DNA from: Sulfurimonas sp.
GTDB taxonomy: Bacteria > Campylobacterota > Campylobacteria > Campylobacterales > Sulfurimonadaceae
Reading direction: 5' to 3'
DNA length: 64,000 nt
NCBI GenBank assembly: GCA_027063505.1
Contig: JAMORO010000061.1
Location: 1-64,000 of the forward strand
Position numbers and translations under genes: made by a program. This document shows, piece after piece, positions 19,151 to 29,644 of the stretch. The first letter of the stretch is position 1. The number at the start of each line of letters is the position of its first letter. Under the pieces are notes generated by a model, which saw nothing but the letters and a program-made list of their open reading frames with translations, did no database searches and had not been told where the DNA came from.

Positions 19151-20941
19151 TTAGTCCATTTTCAGAACAGACATAAAGGCCTCTTGAGGAAGTTGAACCT
19201 TACCGATAGACTTCATACGTTTCTTACCAGCTTTTTGTTTCTCCAAAAGTTTACGTTTACGAGTAATATCTCCACCGTAACACTTAGCAGTAACATTTTT
19301 ACCCATAGATTTAACTGTCTCACGAGCGATAATTTGAGAACCAAGTGAAGCTTGAACAGCAACTTCAAAGAGTTGTCTAGGGATTTGCTCTTTCATATTT
19401 TTAACTAAAATACGACCACGTGAGAGTGCTTGTGTTCGTGGAACTACTATGCTTAGTGCATCAACAGCTTCACCAGCTACTTTAATATCTAGTTTAACAA
19501 GGTCACCTTCTCTAAACTCAATAGGCTCATAATCAAATGAAGCATACCCTTTAGAGATACTTTTTAAAGTATCATAAAAGTCCATAACTATCTCGTTCAT
19601 CGGTACTTCATACTCAAGCATAACTCTATCTTCATTAAGATAAGTCATTTTAGTTTGTGTACCGCGTTTGTTGATAAGAAGGGTTATAATATTTCCAAGA
19701 TATTCAGCAGGAGTTATAACCGTAGCTCTAACATAAGGCTCTTCTATTCTATCTATACGGTTAACTTCAGGAAGTTCAGATGGATTTTGAACATTTATAA
19801 AATCACCATTATTTAAGTATACATTATAGATAACTGATGGAGCAGAAGCTATAAGGTCAAGATTAAACTCTCTCTCTAAACGCTCTTTTACAACTTCCAT
19901 ATGAAGCATTCCTAAGAATCCAACACGAAAACCAAAACCAAGAGCCACTGATGTTTCAGGCTCGTATGAGAGCGAAGAGTCATTGAGACGCAGTTTATCA
20001 AGAGCATCACGTAGGTCTTCAAACTTATCTGTATCTATTGGAAAGATTCCAGCAAATACAAATGGTTTAGCTGGCTCATAGTCTCCAACAGGCTCTGCCG
20101 TAGGATTTTTAACATCAGTAATTGTATCACCAACATTGATAACGGCAACTTCTTTTAATCCAAGAACAACAATACCAATTTCACCACACTCAATAGTGTT
20201 AGTTTTAATCTTTTTCATTGGGTGCGGGTACATTAAGTCAAGAATCTGATGCTCTTCGCCATTGCTCATAAGCTTGATATTTTGACCTTTTTTAACTTGA
20301 CCATCAAAAACACGTACAAGTGCAAGTGCTCCTAAGTATTGGTCAAACCATGAGTCATAAATGATGGCTTTTGTAGTAGCTTCAGGGTCTCCAACAGGGG
20401 CAGGAACTCTATCTACAATAGCATCAATAAGCTCACGAATCCCAACACCAGTTTTGGCAGAGACTAAACAAGCATCAGTAGCATCAATGCCAATAGAGGT
20501 CTCTATCTCTTCAGCCACCTTATCAGGATCAGCAGCAGGTAAATCTATCTTGTTTATAACAGGAATAAGTTCAAGGTCATTATCAAGTGCTAAGTAAACA
20601 TTAGCGATAGTTTGAGCCTCAACTCCTTGTGCAGCATCTACGATAAGTAAAGCACCATCAGATGATGCAAGTGATTTGCTTACTTCATAAGAGAAATCAA
20701 CATGTCCCGGTGTGTCTATAAGGTTAAGAATATAGTGCTCACCATCTTTCACATAATCAAGTCTAACAGATTGAGCTTTGATAGTAATTCCACGCTCTTG
20801 TTCGATGTCCATTGTGTCCATCATTTGTGTTGACATTTCACGTTCAGTTACAGAACCACACTCTTGGATAATACGGTCAGCAAGGGTGCTTTTACCATGG
20901 TCAATATGTGCAATAATAGAGAAGTTTCTAATGTTTTTCAA
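19151..20941 (-). CDS. lepA: Elongation factor 4 (LepA)
   Basis: [35 protein letters not shown]-terminal [22 protein letters not shown]. Confidence 0.98.
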   Translation of the reverse strand: MKNIRNFSIIAHIDHGKSTLADRIIQECGSVTEREMSTQMMDTMDIEQERGITIKAQSVRLDYVKDGEHYILNLIDTPGHVDFSYEVSKSLASSDGALLIVDAAQGVEAQTIANVYLALDNDLELIPVINKIDLPAADPDKVAEEIETSIGIDATDACLVSAKTGVGIRELIDAIVDRVPAPVGDPEATTKAIIYDSWFDQYLGALALVRVFDGQVKKGQNIKLMSNGEEHQILDLMYPHPMKKIKTNTIECGEIGIVVLGLKEVAVINVGDTITDVKNPTAEPVGDYEPAKPFVFAGIFPIDTDKFEDLRDALDKLRLNDSSLSYEPETSVALGFGFRVGFLGMLHMEVVKERLEREFNLDLIASAPSVIYNVYLNNGDFINVQNPSELPEVNRIDRIEEPYVRATVITPAEYLGNIITLLINKRGTQTKMTYLNEDRVMLEYEVPMNEIVMDFYDTLKSISKGYASFDYEPIEFREGDLVKLDIKVAGEAVDALSIVVPRTQALSRGRILVKNMKEQIPRQLFEVAVQASLGSQIIARETVKSMGKNVTAKCYGGDITRKRKLLEKQKAGKKRMKSIGKVQLPQEAFMSVLKMD

Positions 20942-21009
20942 TATAAGTTTCCTAATGTTTAGAAATAGTTACGCGATTATACAAAAGATGTGCTGATAAA
21001 GTTGTTAAA

Positions 21010-23019
21010 TTAATTTATTGTTTTTAAGAAGAGGGCAGTAATCTCTTTTTTCTTAAAAGGTTTAGTTGCATAGTAATCATAATCGTACTTATATAAATTT
21101 CTCTCATCCCCTGAGACAGAAACTGTCATTGTCTTTTTAAAAGAATACTTTTCCTCTTCTTTTTTATACTCCTTTAACATGTCACTTCCCGAGAGGAGGG
21201 GCATGTTATGGTCAGTGTAAATTATATTATAAGGGGTGGAATTTTTGAGTCCATTCATAAGAAGAGCTAAACCCTCCTCACCATTTGAAGCTATGTCTAT
21301 CTCACAGTACTCATTTTCAAGCATAGATTTTATAAGTATAATACTAATTCTATCATCTTCAACAATTAACACTTTTGGAATACTTGCTTCATTTATAAAA
21401 CTATAGAGTGAATCACCAAAATATGTGTACTGAGAGATAAGCATCGTTCCATCTAAGTGATTAAGATCAAGTGATAAAAAGTTTTCTTCTACAATTAGTA
21501 GTTTAATATTGACCTCTTTGAGATAAACTAAAAGTTCAGTAGTGAGTTTACTCTCAAAACAGATAAGGTGTGTGGTATCTGTTTTAATTTGATCTTTTTG
21601 AGAGATAGCAGAGATTTTATCTACATTGACACCTATCTTCACCAGGTATCTTGCTATATTGTTACCAACAACAGAGTTGCTCTTATCCATCAGTATGGCA
21701 ACTTTTGTTGTAGTGTTTTTAATAGCCTCAAACTGATGTGCATAATCTTTTATATCCATAGGAATATCAAAATAAAAAGTACTTCCATGATTAAGTCTAC
21801 TCTCTAATGAGAGTTTTCCACCCATCTCTTTTACATAATTTGCACATATACTAAGTCCTAATCCAGTACCTCCATAAATATCTTTTGTTGTCTCTTCTGC
21901 TTGTGTAAATGCTTTAAAAATCTCTTCTTGTTTATCTTCTGCAATACCAATACCACTATCTTTTACGAAGATATGAAGCTTTTTTTCTCTGTTTTTATAG
22001 CGGAGTGAAAATTCAATAGAGCCATTTTCTGGTGTAAACTTACTTGCATTACTAATGAGGTTCATAATTATACGTTTTATCTTCATACTATTAATCTCTA
22101 TCTCTTTTGGAAGAAGAGGATCAATAAATATGTTGTAATTAATATTTTTCTTTGACATGTTTGCAGAAAAAACTTCAGCAATATCGGAGAAAAATTTTAC
22201 TGTATTTACAATAGTTGGTTCTTTACTTAAAGGTTCTCGCCCCTGTGCTACACCATCGAGGATAGATGTAGTAAGGTCATTTATAAGTAGGGCACTATTT
22301 CTTGCATGTCCTACATACTCTTTGAGTCTACTATCCTCTATCTGCTCTTGTAAAATCTCTAAAAAACCTACAAGACCATTTGCCGGTGTTCTAATGTCGT
22401 GAACAATATTTGACATATAGTCTAGCATCTCATCAGAGGTATTTGTAGTCACAAGAGATTTTTCTAGTTTGTTTAAATTATCATCGGTATTTTGAAGAGG
22501 ATTAGCATCATGAAATGGAAGATTCTTATCACTATTTTTTTGCATCTTAAAAATTGCTTCAATTATAAAGGGAGAGATTGCACCAAAAATTTCTAAATCA
22601 TCTGAGCTGAATTTTTTCACATTATTTATACTTGAATAGGCAGTTGCAATACCAATAAAGTTATCATTCTCTATAAGAGGAATTACAATTTTTGATTTTA
22701 TTTCAATATTATCTGGATTATCAACAGAGGGGACATACCCTTTTTCACTTGATATAGAGTTATATATGATAGGCTCTTTTTTTGAAAAGCACTCATAGAG
22801 GAGACCTTTTTTATTCTCTATAGAGATTTTAGTGGTTTTTCCATCCCTTCCTCTTGAAAGAGTAGGAAAAGAGTATATCCATATGGATGCAAACTCAGTG
22901 TTTGTAATCTCTGTAATTAAATCTTCTACAAGTGCATTAATCTCAAAATTATTTTGAAGTTGATTAATATTGTTTGCTCTTACAGAAAGACTCTCTTTTA
23001 ATACAGATATTTTAGACAT
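21010..23019 (-). CDS. Soluble GAF-type hybrid histidine kinase with C-terminal receiver
   Basis: GAF-like N-terminus, IVHDIRTPANGLVGFLEIL H-box, HATPase (GIGIAEDKQEEIFKAFTQAEE, GGTGLGLSIC), REC (YTDHNMPLLSG). Confidence 0.9.
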   Translation of the reverse strand: MSKISVLKESLSVRANNINQLQNNFEINALVEDLITEITNTEFASIWIYSFPTLSRGRDGKTTKISIENKKGLLYECFSKKEPIIYNSISSEKGYVPSVDNPDNIEIKSKIVIPLIENDNFIGIATAYSSINNVKKFSSDDLEIFGAISPFIIEAIFKMQKNSDKNLPFHDANPLQNTDDNLNKLEKSLVTTNTSDEMLDYMSNIVHDIRTPANGLVGFLEILQEQIEDSRLKEYVGHARNSALLINDLTTSILDGVAQGREPLSKEPTIVNTVKFFSDIAEVFSANMSKKNINYNIFIDPLLPKEIEINSMKIKRIIMNLISNASKFTPENGSIEFSLRYKNREKKLHIFVKDSGIGIAEDKQEEIFKAFTQAEETTKDIYGGTGLGLSICANYVKEMGGKLSLESRLNHGSTFYFDIPMDIKDYAHQFEAIKNTTTKVAILMDKSNSVVGNNIARYLVKIGVNVDKISAISQKDQIKTDTTHLICFESKLTTELLVYLKEVNIKLLIVEENFLSLDLNHLDGTMLISQYTYFGDSLYSFINEASIPKVLIVEDDRISIILIKSMLENEYCEIDIASNGEEGLALLMNGLKNSTPYNIIYTDHNMPLLSGSDMLKEYKKEEEKYSFKKTMTVSVSGDERNLYKYDYDYYATKPFKKKEITALFLKTIN

Positions 23020-23146
23020 GACTTCACCTCAGTAAAATTTTAATAATAAAATTCTACTTGATGAATCTAATGTAAATTACCTTGAAATCTGTAGAGTCTA
23101 AGTAATAGTATCCATTTTTTATGAAAAAAGAGCTATAATTCCATTT

Positions 23147-23422
23147 ATGAAGAATAAGTTACTTTCACAATATCTTACTATTGTATTTGTTATTGCTACA
23201 TTTATGGGATCATTACATCACCATAATGATTTTAAAATACATACTGACTGTCAGGTATGTACTCTCCAGCATAATGTAACAGATATTGATACTCCAAGTG
23301 ATGTAAATTATGTGGCACTTTTCTCTATTAAATCAGAATCTACACTCCTACCATTAACAGATCTTCAAACACAGCAGACATGCACTACTTTTAGTGCTCG
23401 TGCACCTCCTATTTATACATAA
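23147..23422 (+). CDS. Small His/Cys-containing membrane-anchored or secreted protein of a metal-uptake operon
   Basis: N-terminal hydrophobic segment and SLHHHNDFKIHTDCQVCTLQHN; precedes porin and ZnuA/ZnuB-like genes. Confidence 0.7.
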   Translation: MKNKLLSQYLTIVFVIATFMGSLHHHNDFKIHTDCQVCTLQHNVTDIDTPSDVNYVALFSIKSESTLLPLTDLQTQQTCTTFSARAPPIYT

Positions 23423-23473
23423 TATTTAACTAATAAAAAATAACTACAGATATAAAAATATTATGGAGATATA

Positions 23474-24685
23474 ATGAAAAAGAGGATAATACTCTCTCTT
23501 TTAATCGCCTCTTCACTCTTTGCTGATGCAGAGATAGATGCGATAAAAGAGCAGTTACAACAACAAAAAGAAGCGACACTCGTAATGAGTACAAAACTAA
23601 GTAGCCTTGAGCAAAAAAATACAAATCAATCAGCAAGCTTTTCACAAAATGCTTACCTACCTGATATGGCACTTATTTTAAATATGTCTGCGGTAAGTCG
23701 TGATGTAGAAAATAGTGAATATGAAAAAGCAGCAATGCCAGGTTTTATAGACGAAGGGGAGATGAATTTTCCTTTTAATAAAAATAGAGGCTTTAATCTT
23801 AACTATGCAGAGGTTGCTATGCACTCTGTTGTCGATCCTTACTTTGAAGCTTTTGCAAACTTTCATCTTCATCCTAATGAGTTTGAGATAGGTGAAGCTT
23901 ATGTTCAAACAACCTCTTTACCTTATTCATTGAGAGTTAAAGCTGGGAAATTTAAGAGCTCATTTGGTCGTATAAATAAAAAACATCAACATAGTTGGAA
24001 CTTTGACTCGCAACCACTTATATACAAAACTCTTTTTGGACCAGATAGCATTAGTGATGCTGGAGTACAACTTCAGTGGATAGCACCTACTGATACTTAC
24101 ATAATGTTTGGTATAGAAGCGATGCAAGGTACAAATGGAAGAAGTTTTGGGGATGACTCTAAAAATAACCTATATATAGCTTATCTGAAATCAAGTATAG
24201 ATATTGGTGATGATTTATCTGTTTTAGGTGGTCTAAGTTATGCACATGGAAAAAATACAGACAGAAAACCAACAGATATTTATGGTGTGGATCTGACACT
24301 TCGTGAGCAACTTGGAAGTTACTCCTCTCTCATTTGGCAGAGTGAGTTCTTACAACGAAATAAAGAGTTGACATCACAGAGAGATAGACAAGCAGGACTC
24401 TACTCTGAGCTAGTATATCAATATAATAATAATTACTCTTTTGGTGCAAGATATGACTGTATCACAAAAAATGAGACAGATTTATCGGCTTATAGTGGAG
24501 TGGATACTGATAATTTAGAAAGGTATACAGCGAAAATTGATTACAAACCCTTTCCAATGTCACGTTTAAGACTCTCTTATACTTATGATAGAAGTAAGGT
24601 AATAGGAGGAGAGAGAAAAGATATAAATGAGGTGATGTTAAGTCTTAACATTGCAGCAGGCGCACATGGCGCACATGATTATTAG
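23474..24685 (+). CDS. Outer membrane porin/receptor-like beta-barrel protein
   Basis: Signal peptide, short coiled coil, porin-like beta-strand pattern; embedded in a Zn/Mn-type operon. Confidence 0.7.
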   Translation: MKKRIILSLLIASSLFADAEIDAIKEQLQQQKEATLVMSTKLSSLEQKNTNQSASFSQNAYLPDMALILNMSAVSRDVENSEYEKAAMPGFIDEGEMNFPFNKNRGFNLNYAEVAMHSVVDPYFEAFANFHLHPNEFEIGEAYVQTTSLPYSLRVKAGKFKSSFGRINKKHQHSWNFDSQPLIYKTLFGPDSISDAGVQLQWIAPTDTYIMFGIEAMQGTNGRSFGDDSKNNLYIAYLKSSIDIGDDLSVLGGLSYAHGKNTDRKPTDIYGVDLTLREQLGSYSSLIWQSEFLQRNKELTSQRDRQAGLYSELVYQYNNNYSFGARYDCITKNETDLSAYSGVDTDNLERYTAKIDYKPFPMSRLRLSYTYDRSKVIGGERKDINEVMLSLNIAAGAHGAHDY

Positions 24686-24694
24686 GAGATTATA

Positions 24695-25573
24695 ATGAAG
24701 AAAATTTTACTTTTACTACTGGCTTTTACTACTATTGTTTCAGCTGCACTTCGTGTAGAGACTACATATTCTACACTCGGGGCTATTACAGAAGAGATAG
24801 GAGGAGATTTGGTTAATGTTCATGTTCTGGGGAGTTCAAAGTATGACCCTCATTTTATTGTTCCAAAACCATCTCTTCTGGCTAAACTTCGCCGTGCAGA
24901 TCTACTTATAATGAATGGTGGAGGACTTGAACTTGGTTGGTTACCACCACTGATACGAGGTGCTAACAATGCAAATATTCAAAATGGAGCAAAGGGATTT
25001 TTAGATATTTCTCACTATATTCCTATGATAGATGTGCCGACTTCTGTTTCTCGTGGTTTTGGCGATGTGCATGCACAGGGAAATCCTCACTACTCAACAG
25101 ATCCTTATATGGTACCTATAATTGCGAGAGCTATCATGGCAAAACTTCTTGAACTTGATCCCGATCATGAGCAGAGATACCACAGTAACTTAGAAAAGTT
25201 TTCATATAGATGGCAAAAATATTTAGAGAAATTAGATGCGAAAATGAAGCAATGTAAAGATAAAAAAGTAGTTCAGTACCATGAACTCTTCAACTATTTT
25301 TTAAAACGCTATAACTATAAAAGCTATGGTAATATAGAGCCTCTTCCTGGTATAGCACCAAGTTCTAAACATACGATAGCTCTTATAAATAGTATCAAAA
25401 AAAACAAGATAAAGCTTATTTTGCAAGATGTGTATCATGAAAAAAGGACTGCTAAGTTTATAGCATCAAAGACAGGTGCAAAAGTTATTGTTATACCTCA
25501 TGATATGGGTGCAGATGGAAGTAAAAATTTAGAAGAGTATTATAGTAATATCGCAAAGAAATTATGCAGATAA
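24695..25573 (+). CDS. Metal ABC transporter substrate-binding protein (ZnuA/MntC-like)
   Basis: Signal peptide, DPHF, GGGLELGWLPPL, GNPHYSTDPYM, VVQYHELFNYF, VIPHDMGADG. Confidence 0.9.
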   Translation: MKKILLLLLAFTTIVSAALRVETTYSTLGAITEEIGGDLVNVHVLGSSKYDPHFIVPKPSLLAKLRRADLLIMNGGGLELGWLPPLIRGANNANIQNGAKGFLDISHYIPMIDVPTSVSRGFGDVHAQGNPHYSTDPYMVPIIARAIMAKLLELDPDHEQRYHSNLEKFSYRWQKYLEKLDAKMKQCKDKKVVQYHELFNYFLKRYNYKSYGNIEPLPGIAPSSKHTIALINSIKKNKIKLILQDVYHEKRTAKFIASKTGAKVIVIPHDMGADGSKNLEEYYSNIAKKLCR

Positions 25574-26322
25574 TTGAACTTCTTTGGCCAGCTTTTGTGC
25601 TAGCCATCGCTTTAGTTTTTATCCATACTATCTTTGGAATTGAGATTATTAAACGTGGTGTTATCTTTACTGACTTAGCGATAGGGCAGGTTGCTGCAAC
25701 TGGGATGGCGATAAGTATTGCATTTATGGATGGAGAGTATCAGAGTTCTATGACTCTTTTTTTCGCTGTTATAGGTGCACTTGTCATAACATGGGCAACA
25801 AAGAGAGTTGAAAAGATAGAGGCTTTTATTGGGCTGTTATATGCTCTTGGTATCTCCTCTATTATGCTCATTTTAGCTCGTAGTGCAGAGGGGACAGAGC
25901 TATTTTCTAAACTCAGTGCCGCTGATATATTATTTACATCAAGTGCAGATCTGTATAAAGATTTAGCTATTTATTGTTTTGTAGCATTTGTGATGTTTGT
26001 TATCTATCCGAAAGTAAAAGGTGTTAAAAAAGAGTTTCTTTTCTTTTTAATGTTAGCAATTACTGTTACATCATCTGTGCAGTCAGCTGGTGTTTTAGTA
26101 GTTTTTGCTCTTCTTATAGCACCAGCGTATGCAGGTATAACACAAAAGAGATACGATGCTTTTAGTTTTGCAACTCTTTTTGGCTCTATAGGAGTTTTAG
26201 TAGCCCTCTATTTTTCTTATAGTTATGATTTACCAACAGGATATACTATTATTTTTACAGTTGTAAGTGCTTCACTTTTGAGTGTTGTAGTGTTGAGTAT
26301 GAAAGTAGTAGCTAAGAAATAG
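25564..26322 (+). CDS. Metal ABC transporter permease (ZnuB-like)
   Basis: Multi-TM protein with family features (KRGVIFTDLAIGQVAATG, SVQSAGVLVVFALLIAPA); overlaps SBP gene. Confidence 0.9.
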   Translation: MQIIELLWPAFVLAIALVFIHTIFGIEIIKRGVIFTDLAIGQVAATGMAISIAFMDGEYQSSMTLFFAVIGALVITWATKRVEKIEAFIGLLYALGISSIMLILARSAEGTELFSKLSAADILFTSSADLYKDLAIYCFVAFVMFVIYPKVKGVKKEFLFFLMLAITVTSSVQSAGVLVVFALLIAPAYAGITQKRYDAFSFATLFGSIGVLVALYFSYSYDLPTGYTIIFTVVSASLLSVVVLSMKVVAKK

Positions 26323-26331
26323 TTGAGGTAT

Positions 26332-26362
26332 ACATCTTCTCTTATAAAATAAGAGAAGGTGT
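26332..26362. terminator. Bidirectional terminator hairpin between convergent genes
   Basis: ACATCTTCTCTTAT-AAA-ATAAGAGAAGGTGT, 14-bp stem with one G-T pair. Confidence 0.8.
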
Positions 26363-26374
26363 AATTATATTAGT

Positions 26375-27301
26375 TTATGCGAAAAGTGAGTTTACACTTT
26401 CATTATGATAAACACGACGGATAACTTCAGCAAAAAGAGGCGCTACTGTAAGTACTTTTATCTTTTTATGCTCTTTTGTATCAAGCGTGTTTGTGATGAT
26501 GAGCTCATCAAGCTCACCATGATCTAGGTTCTCATATGCTTTTCCACTTAAAACGCCATGTGTTGCACATGCCATTACTGAAGTTGCACCTTTGTTTTTA
26601 AGTGCAGTCGCAGCTTTCACCATAGTTCCGGCAGTATCAACCATATCATCAATCATGATTACATCATAACCCTCTACATTTCCGATGATTCCCATTACTT
26701 CTGCTTCATTTGCTTTTTCACGGCGTTTATCTACGATAACCATCTCTAAGCCCATACGTTTTGCAAAGTAACGAGCACGAGCAACACCACCGATATCTGG
26801 ACTAGCAATGATAGGATTTTTAAGGTTTTTACTTTTGATATAGTGCTCAAAAGTTACAGAACCATAAAGGTTGTCAACTGGAATGTCAAAGAAACCTTGG
26901 ATTTGACCAGCATGTAAGTCAATTGTTACAACACGATCAATACCTGCAGTTTCATAAAGATTTGCTACAAGTTTTGCAGTAATTGGAACACGAGGTGCGG
27001 CTTTACGATCTTGTCTTGCATAACCATAGTAAGGAACAACAGCTGTGATACTCTGAGCAGATGAGCGTTTTAGCGCATCTGTCATAATAAGAAGTTCCAT
27101 TAAGTTGTCATTTGATGGTGCACCTGTACTTTGCACTATGAAAACATCGCGACCACGAACTGACTCAGCGATTTGAACAGAGATTTCACCATCACTAAAC
27201 TTTTTAACATCAGCTTTTGCTAATGGAACATCTAAAACTTGACAAATCTCTTTTGCAAACTCAACACTAGCAGAACCAGCAAATATTTTATAACCGCGCA
27301 T
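26375..27301 (-). CDS. prs: Ribose-phosphate pyrophosphokinase
   Basis: VVPYYGYARQDRKAAPRVPITAKLVANL, MIDDMVDTAGTM. Confidence 0.98.
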   Translation of the reverse strand: MRGYKIFAGSASVEFAKEICQVLDVPLAKADVKKFSDGEISVQIAESVRGRDVFIVQSTGAPSNDNLMELLIMTDALKRSSAQSITAVVPYYGYARQDRKAAPRVPITAKLVANLYETAGIDRVVTIDLHAGQIQGFFDIPVDNLYGSVTFEHYIKSKNLKNPIIASPDIGGVARARYFAKRMGLEMVIVDKRREKANEAEVMGIIGNVEGYDVIMIDDMVDTAGTMVKAATALKNKGATSVMACATHGVLSGKAYENLDHGELDELIITNTLDTKEHKKIKVLTVAPLFAEVIRRVYHNESVNSLFA

Positions 27302-27373
27302 CGCAATTCCTTTGTGGAAAAAATTAATATCGCGATTATATACTAGTTGTGCTGAGGTATTGTTAAAAGTAAA

Positions 27374-28060
27374 CTATTTTATACTCTCTATCATGTAACC
27401 AATGCCGTTTACATTTTGAATGATATTTTCTCCGATTTTCTCTTTGATTCGATGAATTTGTGTTCTTATTGTGATGTCATTTTTTATCTCACCCCAAACA
27501 TGCATAGAGATCTGTTTATTTGAGACTGATGAGTTGATATTTTTACATAAGATTTCGATGAAACTAAGAGCATTTTTTCCTAACTTTAACTCTATCTCAT
27601 TCTTGAGTAGTTTACTACTACCTATATCAAAGATAAGCTCTTGAGAAATAGCTATCTTATGAAGACTCTTTTTTTGAACTGGGGAGTGCTCTTTTATCCG
27701 TGCTGCTACAACTTTAAGTGTGTTTACAATTTCATTTTCATTATAGGGTTTCATAAGGTAGCCATAGGAGTTTGCTTCTATAGCATAGTCGACCATCTCT
27801 TTATCTGCATATGCTGTTAAAAATATAATGGCAATATGAGGAGCAAATTGTTTTAAATGAAGTGAGACTTCACTCCCACTTATACTATCTTTGAGCATAA
27901 TATCCATAAGTACAATATCTGGGTTTAAGAGAGGGATCTTCTCTTTCGCTTCTACTCCTTTATCTATAATATTTAAAATATTGAAACCATTTTGGAGAAG
28001 AATTTCTTTAAGATACTCTGCAGCTATTAATTCATCTTCAACTATTACTATATTTAGCAT
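27374..28060 (-). CDS. Response regulator, REC plus OmpR-type winged helix
   Basis: IVLMDIMLKDSISG receiver; C-terminal SNKQISMHVWGE...IRTQIHRIKEKIG..IQNVNGIGYMI. Confidence 0.9.
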   Translation of the reverse strand: MLNIVIVEDELIAAEYLKEILLQNGFNILNIIDKGVEAKEKIPLLNPDIVLMDIMLKDSISGSEVSLHLKQFAPHIAIIFLTAYADKEMVDYAIEANSYGYLMKPYNENEIVNTLKVVAARIKEHSPVQKKSLHKIAISQELIFDIGSSKLLKNEIELKLGKNALSFIEILCKNINSSVSNKQISMHVWGEIKNDITIRTQIHRIKEKIGENIIQNVNGIGYMIESIK

Positions 28061-29600
28061 TTTTAAACCTCACTTTGTAGCATAGACCGTTCTCGTAACT
28101 TCTTTGCAGTGAACCATTAAGTTGTTGCACACTTAATTTTATAAGGGTGTTACCAAGTCCTCTGTTGGTATCGGAGAGTTGAAAGTCTATCTGATCTTCA
28201 CCATTATCTCTATATGTAAAAATAAGTTCACTCTCATCCTCTGTTAAAGAGATAGTAATCTTGAGAAACTTTTTATTTTTGGAGTACTTAACACTGTTTG
28301 TAAGCATCTCATTTATAAGTATTCCAAACTGAATCATGGTATCTAAGGGTAGTGTAAATCTTTTATTTACATCTATAATAATAACACAATTTTCAGAATT
28401 TTTATACATATTAAAAAAGAGTAACTCTAGCTTACACAGGTAGTCATAGAAATTTATTTCTTGAAAATCATTATGAGTATAGAGCATCTCATGTACACTA
28501 GCAATAGCCTCAATTCTGGACTTTGTTTTGAGGAGATGATATTGAATCTCCTTAGACTCTTGCATCGCTTGAAGACCTATCATGGAGGCAGTAACATTTA
28601 AGTTGTTTTTTACTCGATGGTGTACCTCTTTGAGTAGAATATCTTTTTGTTCATTTGATTTTTGGAGTTTGAGCATAGAGGAGCGTACGATGTACAAAAT
28701 AACTAGACCTACTAAGCTGATGACTAAAATAGAGATTAAAAGGTTAAGGTAGAGTGTGCTCTGTGTGGCCTCAGTAAAGTCACTGAGTTTAGCTTTTACA
28801 AGTATATGTATATCAAGTTCAGGAATATACTTTGTATTTACACTAAAAGTATCGCCATTTCTCTCATATTCAAACATTGTTGCAGTTTTTGAGAGTAACT
28901 TATCTTGATAAGCACTAAACTCTTCTAATTCATCAATTGTATTTAATCCATGTATGCTCTTTTGCATTAAAATAATGTTAAAAGCTTTATCAAATAGGTA
29001 GACTTCAAGATGGTATTTCTCTTTAAACATTGTAAGCATTTTATGAATAGAGACTATTTTTACTCCAGTACTTGTTATCCCGATAAGCTTGTTGTTTTTA
29101 TCTAAGATTTTATTGTTCATAAACATTATGAGAGATTTATCGATTTTGACATTTGTATCTATATTTATCTCTCTACTTTTTTTTGAGTTTTTAAATCTAA
29201 AGTACCATTTATTATCTCTATTATTTGGATCGAGTACCTCTAAAAAACCATCTTGTGTATAGTACCTCTTTGTTTTATCTTGGACTAAGATTGCACTTAG
29301 GAGGCCATACTTCTCTTTAATAGATGCAAGATAGTTTTTTATCTTTTTTGGATTAGCATCATTTTGTAACCACTCTTTGACAAAGGTGTCATTTGCCATC
29401 ATAGAGGTGATGAGGTAGGGTTCTAAAATCTGTTTTTGAATATCTGTATAGATATTATCTAAAGAGAGAGGAAGGGACTGTTTTGTGATCTGGTTTTGGA
29501 TTAAGGCTGCTGTCGTTTTATAGTTTATAGTAGAAACTATAAATGTAAGTAAGAGCAGCATTGCTATAATTAAAAAGAGTAACTTATAGTTTTTATTCAT
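28038..29600 (-). CDS. Sensor histidine kinase, HisKA_2 type, with periplasmic sensor
   Basis: Two TMs flanking a Cache-like region; LLKEVHHRVKNNLNVTASMIGLQ; HATPase C-terminus; overlaps the regulator gene. Confidence 0.9.
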   Translation of the reverse strand: MNKNYKLLFLIIAMLLLLTFIVSTINYKTTAALIQNQITKQSLPLSLDNIYTDIQKQILEPYLITSMMANDTFVKEWLQNDANPKKIKNYLASIKEKYGLLSAILVQDKTKRYYTQDGFLEVLDPNNRDNKWYFRFKNSKKSREINIDTNVKIDKSLIMFMNNKILDKNNKLIGITSTGVKIVSIHKMLTMFKEKYHLEVYLFDKAFNIILMQKSIHGLNTIDELEEFSAYQDKLLSKTATMFEYERNGDTFSVNTKYIPELDIHILVKAKLSDFTEATQSTLYLNLLISILVISLVGLVILYIVRSSMLKLQKSNEQKDILLKEVHHRVKNNLNVTASMIGLQAMQESKEIQYHLLKTKSRIEAIASVHEMLYTHNDFQEINFYDYLCKLELLFFNMYKNSENCVIIIDVNKRFTLPLDTMIQFGILINEMLTNSVKYSKNKKFLKITISLTEDESELIFTYRDNGEDQIDFQLSDTNRGLGNTLIKLSVQQLNGSLQRSYENGLCYKVRFKNAKYSNS

Positions 29601-29644
29601 AATAGCAGTATTCTAACAGAGAGTTGTTCGTTAAAAGTTCTGTT

